DNA of 64,000 nt from Oscillospiraceae bacterium. Its GTDB lineage: Bacteria; Bacillota; Clostridia; Oscillospirales; Acutalibacteraceae. Position numbers and translations under genes: made by a program. How positions within the stretch are numbered: position 1 is the first letter of the stretch; each line of letters starts with the position of its first letter. The notes below the pieces were generated by a model. It did no database searches. It was not told the DNA's origin and worked only from the letters and a program-made list of their open reading frames with translations. Below, in pieces: positions 32,263 to 40,741 of this stretch. The DNA lies in contig DPOR01000001.1 of assembly GCA_003538135.1 (NCBI GenBank), forward strand, positions 1 through 64,000. Direction: 5' to 3'.

Positions 32263-33522
32263 ATGAGTAAGAAAATCAAGGCTTTGCTCGCCGTTGTGCT
32301 CTGCGCGGCGATGCTTATAGCCGCGGCGTCGCCCGCTTTTGCGGCAGTCGACGACAACGGTGTTCTGCGCTTCAACAAGGACGGAAAGCTCAAGATAATG
32401 CAGATTTCCGACACGCAGGATATCGACATACCGAGAGAAGCCATGATAATGTTCATGGAAAAAGCTCTCGACGCAGAGAAGCCCGACCTCGTCGTATTTA
32501 CAGGCGACCAGATAGCGGGCGGCAAAATCAAGACCGCAGAGGGAGTCTATGCCGGAATAAAGGCGATACTCAAGCCCGTTACGGACAGAGGTATCCCCTT
32601 CACCTTCGTTTTCGGCAACCACGATACCGATGAGGGCTGCCCCGTCAGCCGCGACGAGCAGTTCGCATATTATCAGACGCTCCCCGGCTGCCTCGCATAT
32701 GACGCAGACCCCGAGCTTTACGGCAGCGGCACGCACAACCTGCCTATCTACGCCTCCAAGGGAAACGACATAAAGTTCAACCTTTGGCTCTTTGATTCGA
32801 ACGACTATGACAGAGAAAACGGCGGCTACGACTATGTCCATCAGGATCAGATAGACTGGTATGTAAAAACCAGCGAGGAGCTCGAGAAAAAGGCGGGTCA
32901 TCCCGTTCCCTCCATCGCGTTCCAGCATATTATAGTTCCCGAGGTTGCTGAGCTCCTCGTTGACTCCCCGTTCAAGGGCGAGACCGCGATAACCAAGAAG
33001 CTCAACGGACAGAACAAGCTCCTCATGCTCAAGCCCGGCAAAACCACCGGCACGATGCTCGAGTTCCCCTGCCCGTCGGATACAAACTCCGGTGAGTTCG
33101 CGGCATGGAAGTCGCGCGGCGATGTCATTGCGGCGTCCTTCGGCCACGACCACATCAACAACTTCATCGGCAACGTTGACGGAATCGACCTCATCATGTG
33201 CCCCGGCGTTACCTTCGAGTCCTACGGCAGATACATATCGAGAGCCGTGCGTATCTTCGAGCTCGATGAGAACGATCCGTGGAGCTACAACACTCACCTC
33301 TACAAGTACACCGACGCTTTCGGCTGGGGACTTTACAGCTGGTACATCGGCGCGAAGTACGGCAAGTCGCCCGCCATGTGGATTCCGATAATCCTCACGG
33401 CAGTGCTCGGCGTTGCAGCCGGAGTCGGCACTATCGTTCTGATGAACAACATCATCATCGGTGCAACGGTCACGGCGGGAGTTATAGCGCTGATTTATTT
33501 CATAACGCATTCTCAGCAATAA
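32263..33522 (+). CDS. secreted calcineurin-type metallophosphoesterase
   Basis: 419 residues: signal peptide (KKIKALLAVVLCAAMLIAAASPAFA), then the phosphoesterase domain with motifs MQISDTQD, VFTGDQ, FVFGNHDTDEG, a His in AFQHIIVPE, and SFGHDH. Two hydrophobic helices end the protein (about residues 370-415), so the domain is exposed outside but tethered at the C-terminus. Start at ATG 32263; the TTG twelve bases upstream abuts the Shine-Dalgarno. Substrate unknown; similar to purple-acid-phosphatase-like Clostridia proteins. Confidence 0.85.
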   Translation: MSKKIKALLAVVLCAAMLIAAASPAFAAVDDNGVLRFNKDGKLKIMQISDTQDIDIPREAMIMFMEKALDAEKPDLVVFTGDQIAGGKIKTAEGVYAGIKAILKPVTDRGIPFTFVFGNHDTDEGCPVSRDEQFAYYQTLPGCLAYDADPELYGSGTHNLPIYASKGNDIKFNLWLFDSNDYDRENGGYDYVHQDQIDWYVKTSEELEKKAGHPVPSIAFQHIIVPEVAELLVDSPFKGETAITKKLNGQNKLLMLKPGKTTGTMLEFPCPSDTNSGEFAAWKSRGDVIAASFGHDHINNFIGNVDGIDLIMCPGVTFESYGRYISRAVRIFELDENDPWSYNTHLYKYTDAFGWGLYSWYIGAKYGKSPAMWIPIILTAVLGVAAGVGTIVLMNNIIIGATVTAGVIALIYFITHSQQ

Positions 33523-33543
33523 CGCCGTAATAATTTAAACAGA

Positions 33544-33671
33544 CAGTCCCCCGCGGATATTCTCTGCGGGGGATTTTTCTGCATTGTAACTCTGCGCGCC
33601 TCAAAATTTCTTTGGTGCAAATACACAAATTGAATTGTGTATTTTTGTAATTTGTAACAAAAATGTATAAT
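33544..33671 (+). repeat. duplicated terminator-plus-promoter module, copy 1
   Basis: Begins with hairpin TCCCCCGCGGA...CTGCGGGGGA plus T5 (terminator of the phosphoesterase gene), then TCAAAATTTCTTTGGTGC, and ends with a promoter-like TTGTAA...TATAAT. It is about 80-85% identical to the module at 34521-34646. The two copies bracket the lipoprotein gene 33864-34478. An orphan AAAGGAGG lies 100 bases further on. Confidence 0.8.
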
Positions 33672-33863
33672 GTTCTCGCAAGATATTATAATGTTGGCAA
33701 TTTGTGTTAGCATTGTGTTACGATAAGTTCTCAGCTAAAACTTTTATAAAAAATATCATTTCTGCAAAGGAGGAGATTCCGACGGTTTAGTTTACGGAAG
33801 CAAAACATATAGAACGCATGATTAGAACACATAATATAATAACACAGAAGGAGACTCGGTGTT

Positions 33864-34478
33864 ATGAAAAGATTGATAAGCTTAGCTCTTTGCCTCGTCC
33901 TTATGCTGTCCCTCGCCGCCTGCGGCTCGAACAAAATGCGCTCCGATTACATATTGAATTTCGACACAGGCGACTCCTACGCCTTTACAAGCAAATATCC
34001 GGATTTTCATGTATTTCGCGGCGACATAAAGCTCAAAAGTAAATACGGGGATGTTTCGATAACCCTTTGCTATTACAACGACTTGGGATTCAACATAACA
34101 TACTCCCTCAAAACGACAACGGCTCAAGCCGATAAAATCGAGGCAATGGCAAACGACGAAAATCACAGCCTGTATGCCAAAGTAACTCTCGGCAAAAAAG
34201 AATTGCCTATAGACGGCTACGGGTATTTTATTCGCGAGAGGGGCGCTCCTTATCCTTATCCCAATCCCAACGGAGGTTCCGTCACATTTGACCTTAGCTC
34301 AAGCTACAGCTACACCAAAAGGGTAAAGGCGGACAAAATACACTTTGAGTTTCTTGATGTTTCAACGGATATTCCGCTCTCCACAGTCAAGGGAGAACCC
34401 ATTGACTCCGAGCGCGGTCAGGAATACTTAGAGCAGATGACCTCGACATATGTGGTAACGCAGTCGTGGAACAAGTGA
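33864..34478 (+). CDS. lipoprotein of unknown function
   Basis: 204 residues with a typical lipoprotein signal (LISLALCLVLMLSLAAC, Cys20 lipidation site). The mature part is mostly beta-rich and polar, with a Pro/Tyr-rich stretch (YPYPNPNGG) near the middle. No domain recognised. AAGGAG precedes the ATG. It sits between two copies of the duplicated terminator-promoter module, so it may be a cassette. Confidence 0.75.
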   Translation: MKRLISLALCLVLMLSLAACGSNKMRSDYILNFDTGDSYAFTSKYPDFHVFRGDIKLKSKYGDVSITLCYYNDLGFNITYSLKTTTAQADKIEAMANDENHSLYAKVTLGKKELPIDGYGYFIRERGAPYPYPNPNGGSVTFDLSSSYSYTKRVKADKIHFEFLDVSTDIPLSTVKGEPIDSERGQEYLEQMTSTYVVTQSWNK

Positions 34479-34520
34479 CTCTCTGCCGAAAATATAAACC
34501 GAATAGATAATATAATAAAG

Positions 34521-34646
34521 CAGTCCCCCGCGGAACGAATCTGCGGGGGATTCTTTCATCGCGGTTCTGCGCGTCTCAAAATTTCTTTGGTGCAAATACA
34601 CAAATCGAATTATACATTTTTGTAATTTGTAACAAAAATGTATAAT
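34521..34646 (+). repeat. duplicated terminator-plus-promoter module, copy 2
   Basis: Same order as copy 1: hairpin TCCCCCGCGGA...TCTGCGGGGGA, the TCAAAATTTCTTTGGTGC block, then TTGTAATTTGTAAC and TATAAT. It ends the lipoprotein unit and could drive the next membrane-protein gene. An orphan AAAGGAGG sits near 34739. Confidence 0.8.
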
Positions 34647-34813
34647 ATTTCTTTAAGCTAATTAAATCGGTTGCTTTTTAAGTTACTATATTCCTGTAAC
34701 ACATTCCAATTTTTATTTGATATGGGTTATAAAAATTGGAAAGGAGGCTTTTATTGCTTTTTATACAAATTTGCGCTTGATCAAATTTAACGCTCCGCTA
34801 AGGTGGTTTTATT

Positions 34814-35242
34814 ATGAAAAAACAGTCCGCCGTCAAGATAGTCCTTTATATACTCTACATTCTGAGCGGCGCATATACCGCTTTCGGTATTTTCAAATAT
34901 TCATACCCGCCCACCGCGGTTCGCGAGGCCGTGACGGGCTTTTTCGGCAAACTCGGCGTGGATATCGGGGTTACCGGCTCCGAAATAATATACCACTTCT
35001 TTTGTCTTGCCTTTGCTGCCGCATCGGTGCTCGCACTTTTTTTCCTGCTCAGAAAAGAAGCCGAAACAAAAGGAATGTTTATCTCGGGCGCGGTCGTGCT
35101 GCTGTTTATGGTGCTGTATTTATTGAGTTACCTTATAACAAACAAATATATGCACATCTTTGAGTTTATAGGATATGTAATTTCATATCTCACTTTCGCC
35201 GTAATCTGCGGGAGAAAGGTATTTAAAAGAAGCGATAAATAA
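34814..35242 (+). CDS. four-helix membrane protein of unknown function
   Basis: 142 residues with about four hydrophobic helices (near 8-26, 58-78, 88-108, 113-132), a short polar loop after the first, and a basic C-terminus. No recognisable domain. AAGGTGG lies seven bases before the ATG. Like the preceding lipoprotein it is downstream of a copy of the duplicated module. Confidence 0.7.
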   Translation: MKKQSAVKIVLYILYILSGAYTAFGIFKYSYPPTAVREAVTGFFGKLGVDIGVTGSEIIYHFFCLAFAAASVLALFFLLRKEAETKGMFISGAVVLLFMVLYLLSYLITNKYMHIFEFIGYVISYLTFAVICGRKVFKRSDK

Positions 35243-35257
35243 ATCCAAATATTAAAC

Positions 35258-35288
35258 GCGCCGCCGCAGAGAATATCTGCGGCGGCGC
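35258..35288. terminator. bidirectional terminator between convergent genes
   Basis: GCGCCGCCGCAGA (35258-35270) pairs perfectly with TCTGCGGCGGCGC (35276-35288). TGTTGTTTGT follows on the plus strand. Confidence 0.8.
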
Positions 35289-35308
35289 TGTTGTTTGTAA
35301 TGTTTGTT

Positions 35309-37093
35309 TTATTTCGCTTTTTCAAGCTCGCTTGCGGGGACTATTGCACCCTCGCCGGCGTTGAAGCGAATCGTGACAGTGTCGTTTCTGTTGAGGATAA
35401 CGGCGGTTGTCGACTTGGAAGCGGCTATCGAATAATAGACGTCGCCGCCCTCGAGCTTGATATAATAATATGTCTCGCCCGAGATGACCTGGGTGCGGAT
35501 ATCGGCTATCTTGCCGTTGACGGTCTGCACCTTCGGCTCGGAGCCGCCCTGTGCGTCGGGATTATCCGCAGGGTCAACTACCTGGTTCGCGTCGATATCG
35601 ACATTGATACCGTTCGCCTTGAGCTGGTCGACATACTTCGCAAGGCACTCGGCAAGGGTCTTGCCGTAAACCTTTATCTTCGTGTACTGCTTGACGTTGA
35701 TGAGCGCGTAGCTCTGAATGATCTGAGAGCCGTCGTCTCTGACGTCCTTGAGAGCCATGAAGTAGGTCGGCTCGCCGTCGATATTGAGCAGCAGCGGGAA
35801 CGTTGCCGTGTAGCCTGCCGCCTTTATCTCATCAAGACCCTCTGCGGAAGCCTGCGCCGACTGCTCCTTTGCGCCCGCGACCGAATAATAGACGGCCTCC
35901 TTGGTGCGCTGGTTTATCATAATAAAGCCGGTTATCGACTGGTCGTTGGTGACGGAGGTAACGCCCGTGTACATATAGACATCGTCGTTCTGGGCGATGT
36001 AGCTGTAATCCTCGGTGGTGACGTAGACATCCTCCTGACCGAGAATCGAGTTCCAGAAGCCCTTCTGATATCTGCCGTAGTAATTGTACTGCTCGACGAG
36101 AAGGTCGGAGTCATAGACTCTGTCGATCCACTGATACTTGGCATCGCTCTTGACCGTCTCTATCGGCACATATTCGCACTTGCCGTCAATTGCGTTGACG
36201 ATAACGATTCCCTTGACGTCGGTTCCGCCGAACAGGCCGATGGTCTTATCGACTCTCGCGCAGATCCAATAGGGATTGCCCTCATCGTCGATTTCAAACG
36301 AGCTCGAGCCGAACATATAGGTCGGATACTTCATTCTCAGATGGCGCTTGAGAAGTCTGCCGAAGTGCTCGGCGGGCGAATACTTGATGCCCGAATCGAG
36401 CTCCTTGAGGGTGGTGACTTCGTTCGCCATGTCTATAATGATATAGCCGGGCAGACCCTCGGTGCGGTTTGTGAGCCACTTGATGATATTGGAATACTGG
36501 AGCGGAACAACCCTGACGGGCGTGCCCTTGTAGTTTATCTGCGTGTAGAGCGGATAGACCGAGAACTGCGAGACATAGCCCTTTTCCGCCAGCTTACCGA
36601 GCGCTCTGGGCGCAAGAGTGGCCGCAACGCCCTCGTCAAGCTTCGGGATGTTGCTGAAGGACTCCGCGTCCTGCTTGTCTATCTCATCGGCGAAGTTGCT
36701 GTCGGTGCGGACATCGATTATCCTACTGTAAGCCGAGGCTCTGAAGAACGGGCAGGAGACGAGATAGCCTATGCCCACCGTAAGCGCGATAACGCCGACA
36801 ATAACGCCGGGGACTATCAGCTGACGCTTGAAATACGGCATATATTCGGGTCTTTTGAACACGTTCGTGAACAGCGCCGAAAACAGCGCATAGGACGCGA
36901 CGATTATCGCAAGAAAACCGTAGAACTCATATGCCTTGAAGTTGAGGGGCGGCAGCATTATATAAAATGCAATGGCCGCGGTTACCAGCGAGCAAAGCAC
37001 GCTCAAAACTATCTTGAGCGCCGCTTTATCGGGAGGTATAACTATCTCCTTGGGGCCGCCTTTTTTTGAAAAATCCACTTTAATGGGATCCAT
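35309..37093 (-). CDS. conserved Firmicutes membrane protein of unknown function
   Basis: 594 residues: three to four N-terminal helices (residues about 25-120), then a very large extracytoplasmic region without hydrophobic segments. Characteristic blocks are LPGYIIIDMANEVTTLKEL, YMFGSSSFEIDDEGNPYWI, GVTSVTNDQSITGFIMIN and PLLLNIDGEPTYFMALKD. I recall similar proteins annotated CvpA-like or cell-shape related in other Firmicutes, but no function is established. It is monocistronic and converges with the small membrane gene. Confidence 0.75.
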   Translation of the reverse strand: MDPIKVDFSKKGGPKEIVIPPDKAALKIVLSVLCSLVTAAIAFYIMLPPLNFKAYEFYGFLAIIVASYALFSALFTNVFKRPEYMPYFKRQLIVPGVIVGVIALTVGIGYLVSCPFFRASAYSRIIDVRTDSNFADEIDKQDAESFSNIPKLDEGVAATLAPRALGKLAEKGYVSQFSVYPLYTQINYKGTPVRVVPLQYSNIIKWLTNRTEGLPGYIIIDMANEVTTLKELDSGIKYSPAEHFGRLLKRHLRMKYPTYMFGSSSFEIDDEGNPYWICARVDKTIGLFGGTDVKGIVIVNAIDGKCEYVPIETVKSDAKYQWIDRVYDSDLLVEQYNYYGRYQKGFWNSILGQEDVYVTTEDYSYIAQNDDVYMYTGVTSVTNDQSITGFIMINQRTKEAVYYSVAGAKEQSAQASAEGLDEIKAAGYTATFPLLLNIDGEPTYFMALKDVRDDGSQIIQSYALINVKQYTKIKVYGKTLAECLAKYVDQLKANGINVDIDANQVVDPADNPDAQGGSEPKVQTVNGKIADIRTQVISGETYYYIKLEGGDVYYSIAASKSTTAVILNRNDTVTIRFNAGEGAIVPASELEKAK

Positions 37094-37219
37094 TGATTCA
37101 TCTCCTTTTAATAAAAGTGTTACATTGAATCATTATACAGTATTATTGACATAAATACAAGAACTATTTTCACTCATTCCGTCTTTTTGCATAAATCGAC
37201 AATATTATTCCCTTTAGCT

Positions 37220-37248
37220 TTGACTTTAATCGCTGTAAATGGTATTAT
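37220..37248 (+). promoter_or_regulatory. glyA promoter
   Basis: TTGACT (37220-37225), 17 bases, TATTAT (37243-37248). Confidence 0.85.
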
Positions 37249-37291
37249 TAGGTTAATCTTTGTCCGATTTTTTCAAGAGGAGGAAATCACA

Positions 37292-38542
37292 ATGTACCCT
37301 GATTTTTTTGACAGCGCCAAGCTCGTCGCACAGTATGACCCGGAAGTGGCGGACGCCATGGATCTCGAGCTCGGCAGGCAGAGACGCAACATCGAGCTTA
37401 TCGCCTCGGAGAACTTCGTCTCCCCCGCCGTTATGGCGGCAATGGGCAGCGTGCTGACCAACAAATACGCCGAGGGTTATCCCGGCAAGCGTTATTACGG
37501 AGGCTGCGAATTCGTTGACATCGTTGAAAATCTCGCTATCGAGCGCGCAAAAAAGCTCTTCGGCGCGGACTGCGCCAACGTTCAGCCGCACTCGGGCGCG
37601 CAGGCTAACATGGCCGCTTATTCCGCGCTCATAAATCCCGGCGACACTGTCATGGGCATGAGCCTCGCCCACGGCGGACATCTGACCCACGGCTCGCCCG
37701 TCAACGCGAGCGGCAAGCTCTACAAGTTCGTGCCCTACGGCGTGAACGACGATGGCTATATCGACTATGACGAGCTTGAAAAGACCGCCAAGGAGGTCTG
37801 CCCGAAGCTTATCGTCGCGGGCGCATCCGCTTATCCGCGCGTTATCGACTTCGAGCGCATCGGCGCTATAGCAAAATCGGTCGGCGCATATTTCATGGTA
37901 GACATGGCGCACATCGCTGGACTCGTCGCGGCGGGACTTCATCCCTCGCCCGTGCCCTATGCCGACGTTGTCACAACAACCACGCACAAGACCCTCAGAG
38001 GCCCCCGCGGCGGACTCATACTCTCCAAGGCTGAGCTCGGCGCAGCTATAAACAAGGCTATTTTCCCCGGCAACCAGGGCGGTCCGCTCATGCACGTTAT
38101 CGCGGGTAAGGCCGTCTGCTTCGGCGAAGCTCTCAAGCCCGAGTTCAAGGACTATCAGCAGAGACTTCTCAACAACTGCAAGGCTCTTGCCGAGTCTCTG
38201 GCAAAGCGCGGAGTCAACCTCGTCTCCGGCGGCACCGACAACCACCTCATACTCCTCGACCTGCGCTCGCTCGGCGTAACGGGCAAGGATCTCGAGAAGA
38301 GACTCGACGAAGTCAACATCACGGCGAACAAGAACGCCATACCCAACGACCCCGAGACCCCGTTTGTCACAAGCGGTCTGCGCCTCGGAACGGCGGCCGC
38401 CACGACAAGAGGTCTTGACGAGAGCGACATGGACAAAATCGCAGAGTTCGTCTACCTCGCGGCAACTGACTTCGAAAACAGCGCGGACACTATCCGCGCG
38501 GGAGTCGCCGCAATTTGCGCAGCGCATCCGCTCTACGAATAA
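37292..38542 (+). CDS. glyA: serine hydroxymethyltransferase
   Basis: Converts serine and tetrahydrofolate to glycine and methylene-THF, the main one-carbon source. 416 residues, the normal bacterial length. Signature IELIASENFVSPAVMAAMGSVLTNKYAEGYPGKRYYGG at the N-terminus; VTTTTHKTLRGPRGG carries the PLP Lys (about 233). The start at 37292 follows AGGAGGA; the longer frame from 37187 would extend through its promoter. Monocistronic with a terminator. Confidence 0.98.
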   Translation: MYPDFFDSAKLVAQYDPEVADAMDLELGRQRRNIELIASENFVSPAVMAAMGSVLTNKYAEGYPGKRYYGGCEFVDIVENLAIERAKKLFGADCANVQPHSGAQANMAAYSALINPGDTVMGMSLAHGGHLTHGSPVNASGKLYKFVPYGVNDDGYIDYDELEKTAKEVCPKLIVAGASAYPRVIDFERIGAIAKSVGAYFMVDMAHIAGLVAAGLHPSPVPYADVVTTTTHKTLRGPRGGLILSKAELGAAINKAIFPGNQGGPLMHVIAGKAVCFGEALKPEFKDYQQRLLNNCKALAESLAKRGVNLVSGGTDNHLILLDLRSLGVTGKDLEKRLDEVNITANKNAIPNDPETPFVTSGLRLGTAAATTRGLDESDMDKIAEFVYLAATDFENSADTIRAGVAAICAAHPLYE

Positions 38543-38560
38543 AAAAAACGAACACACAAG

Positions 38561-38592
38561 AACGGCGCGGCTTTTACGGTCGCGCCGTTTGG
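38561..38592 (+). terminator. glyA terminator
   Basis: AACGGCGCG (38561-38569) pairs with CGCGCCGTT (38581-38589), followed by a TTTT tail. Confidence 0.85.
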
Positions 38593-38598
38593 CTTTTA

Positions 38599-38974
38599 TT
38601 AAAGATATCGACATCGGTTGATAAATCGGAAATTGACGAGCTCACCGAGCCTTTGAAGCGGATGTCGGTGAGAATTAATTATAAATTCAATTTTCTCAAG
38701 TATAAATGTTTCTGTTGCATCAATCCGCCTTTCGATATTTTCAAAGCTAAACTCCTCACATAAATATGCGATACGGGTTCTCCCGAAAAATACTTTTCAA
38801 GATACATATGTCTGACAACGCAATATAAATGCTCAGGCAACACATTTATTTTCGACATGCTTTCGACAGCAAATCCCGCTTCTCCGTATATCGGATATTC
38901 ATCCGTCTTAATAATATCTGTTTGTTTTTAGTTCATAAAACGCGATTGTAAACTTCCTCAAGTTTATCTCTCAT
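38599..38974 (-). pseudogene. decayed gene of unknown function (at least three frame changes)
   Basis: Read on the minus strand, an ATG at 38974 with upstream GAGGA begins MRDKLEEVYNRV. Continuing requires a frame change at about 38935, another at about 38925, and a third near 38760. The three segments give coherent protein-like text: FYELKTN, then KQTDIIKTDEYPIYGEAGFA...LPEHLYCVVRHMYLEKYFSGEP, then EEFSFENIERRIDATETFILEKIEFIINSHRHP. No segment is an intact ORF. No family recognised. About 660 bases separate glyA from the next gene; the rest (38975-39143) shows no gene. Confidence 0.55.
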
Positions 38975-39143
38975 CCGATTGTCCTCACAAATTGAGATTG
39001 GGAGAGCTGCGTATGCGACTCTCTCCCGCTTCGGCGGGCAAGCCGAGTCCGGAGCCTAATCGGCGTTTTGGCATTCGGACTTTAAAAATGTTAACTGAAA
39101 TTAAACTATATTCCCTTTTTCTTTAAACTTCGCTTTTAGGCTA

Positions 39144-39172
39144 TTGTTAAATGGCGCGGGGTAGGGTATAAT
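39144..39172 (+). promoter_or_regulatory. promoter of the CPBP gene
   Basis: TTGTTA (39144-39149), 17 bases, TATAAT (39167-39172). Confidence 0.8.
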
Positions 39173-39204
39173 TTAATAAGAATTTTAAGCGGAACGGTGA
39201 AGAT

Positions 39205-40251
39205 ATGGAATATAATCCTCAATACAATACTCAATATAACAGCGGCGGCGCGCAGGGCGGATACGGATATCAGCCCGATCCGTCGGATACGCTCAGAATA
39301 ATGCGGCGCGAAAAGCGTCAGATAAGAAAGCTCGGCAACATAAGCGGACTGGGCATACTTCTTTTCGCCCTGTTTCAGTTTGTCGGCGCGGGAATACTGT
39401 TTCTTTTGAATCTCTTTGACGACTACGCAAACAGCACCGACCGCGGCTATGCCATAGGCGTAATGATGTCGGTTTTCTGCATATTTGTTCCGTTTTTCCT
39501 GACGAGCCTTCTGCTCAAGGATAAGCGCCAACAGTGTCTGAATTTCGGCAAGCCCTATGATATGCGCCTCATGTTTTTGGCCGTGCCCGTGGGCTTGATG
39601 ATCTGCATGATAGGCAACTACGCCACCAACTTCCTCTCGACCTTTGTCGAGACCACAACAGGCATAACCTTTGAATACCCCGACTCGCCCACCCCGACCT
39701 CGCCTTTGGGTATCGCGATGTACCTGCTCCAGCTCGCGGTCGTCCCGGCTCTCGTTGAGGAGTATGCGCTTCGCGGCGTTGTCATGATGCCCGCGCGCAA
39801 GTTCGGCAATTGGTTCGCCGTTCTCGTCTCCTCCGCGCTGTTCGGAATGATGCACGGCAACCTCGTCCAGGCGCCGTTTGCGTTCATTGTCGGCATAGGT
39901 ATAGGCTATTTCGTGATAGTTACCGGCTCTATGTGGACGGGCGTGATGATACATTTCTGCAACAACTTCTTCTCCGGCGTCATTTCGATTCTCTACGAGT
40001 TCATGCCCGAAAAGACGGTGGATATCATCTATTATATCTGTGTCGCGGTGTTCTTTGCGGCGGGCATAATCTGCCTTGTTCTCTTCAGAACCAGAGCGCG
40101 CAAGCAGAATATTTCCGTGAAATTCAAAAAGCCGCGCACCGCTCTTTCCCGCGGCGAGCGCACGGCGGCATATTTCATAAACATCCCGATGATACTCTCT
40201 ATCATCTATCTGCTCTATACGACATATACTTTTATAACATGGCCTTCGTAA
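39205..40251 (+). CDS. CPBP-family intramembrane metalloprotease
   Basis: 348 residues with about eight membrane helices. The CAAX-protease/bacteriocin-processing motifs are VEEYALRGVV (EExxxR, residues about 189-194), FGMMHGN (His in helix 3) and IHFCNNF (His/Asn). Such enzymes cleave proteins inside the membrane or serve in self-immunity. The N-terminus has a Tyr/Gln/Asn-rich tail (YNPQYNTQYNSGGAQGGYGY). Followed 16 bases later by tadA. Confidence 0.9.
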   Translation: MEYNPQYNTQYNSGGAQGGYGYQPDPSDTLRIMRREKRQIRKLGNISGLGILLFALFQFVGAGILFLLNLFDDYANSTDRGYAIGVMMSVFCIFVPFFLTSLLLKDKRQQCLNFGKPYDMRLMFLAVPVGLMICMIGNYATNFLSTFVETTTGITFEYPDSPTPTSPLGIAMYLLQLAVVPALVEEYALRGVVMMPARKFGNWFAVLVSSALFGMMHGNLVQAPFAFIVGIGIGYFVIVTGSMWTGVMIHFCNNFFSGVISILYEFMPEKTVDIIYYICVAVFFAAGIICLVLFRTRARKQNISVKFKKPRTALSRGERTAAYFINIPMILSIIYLLYTTYTFITWPS

Positions 40252-40266
40252 ACGGGGAGTGGAAGA

Positions 40267-40719
40267 ATGACTGACAGAGAGCTTATGCAGGCGGCGATAG
40301 CGCTTGCAAGAGAGGCCGCGGCGGACGGCGAAGTGCCCGTCGGCGCGGTGGTAGCCAAAGACGGAGAGATAGTCTCCGTCGGGCGAAACAGGCGCGAAAA
40401 GGACAAAAACGCCCTCGCCCACGCCGAGATAGAGGCGATAGACAAAGCGTGCAGAGCGCTCGGCGGCTGGCGGCTCTGGCAATGCGAGCTGTTTGTGACG
40501 CTCGAACCGTGCCCGATGTGCGCCGGGGCGATAATAAACTCGCGCATAAAGCGCGTGGTGTTCGGGGCATATGACCCGAAGGCGGGCTCATGCGGGTCGA
40601 TAAACAATCTGTTCGACTTTCCGTATAATCACTCGCCCGAGATTGAGGGCGGCTTCATGCAGGACGAATGTGCCCTTCTTTTAAAGCGGTTTTTCTCGGA
40701 CTTGCGAAAGACAAAATAA
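40267..40719 (+). CDS. tadA: tRNA-specific adenosine deaminase
   Basis: Deaminates A34 to inosine in tRNA-Arg(ACG). 150 residues. Zinc site HAE (His52, catalytic Glu54) and PCPMC (Cys82, Cys85); ALGGWRL and FGAYDPKAG are family features. It lies between the CPBP protease and an MBL protein and may be translated from the same message. No dnaX or SRP RNA follows, unlike the common arrangement. Confidence 0.95.
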   Translation: MTDRELMQAAIALAREAAADGEVPVGAVVAKDGEIVSVGRNRREKDKNALAHAEIEAIDKACRALGGWRLWQCELFVTLEPCPMCAGAIINSRIKRVVFGAYDPKAGSCGSINNLFDFPYNHSPEIEGGFMQDECALLLKRFFSDLRKTK

Positions 40720-40741
40720 TTCCCCGAAAGGGCTGAAAAAT

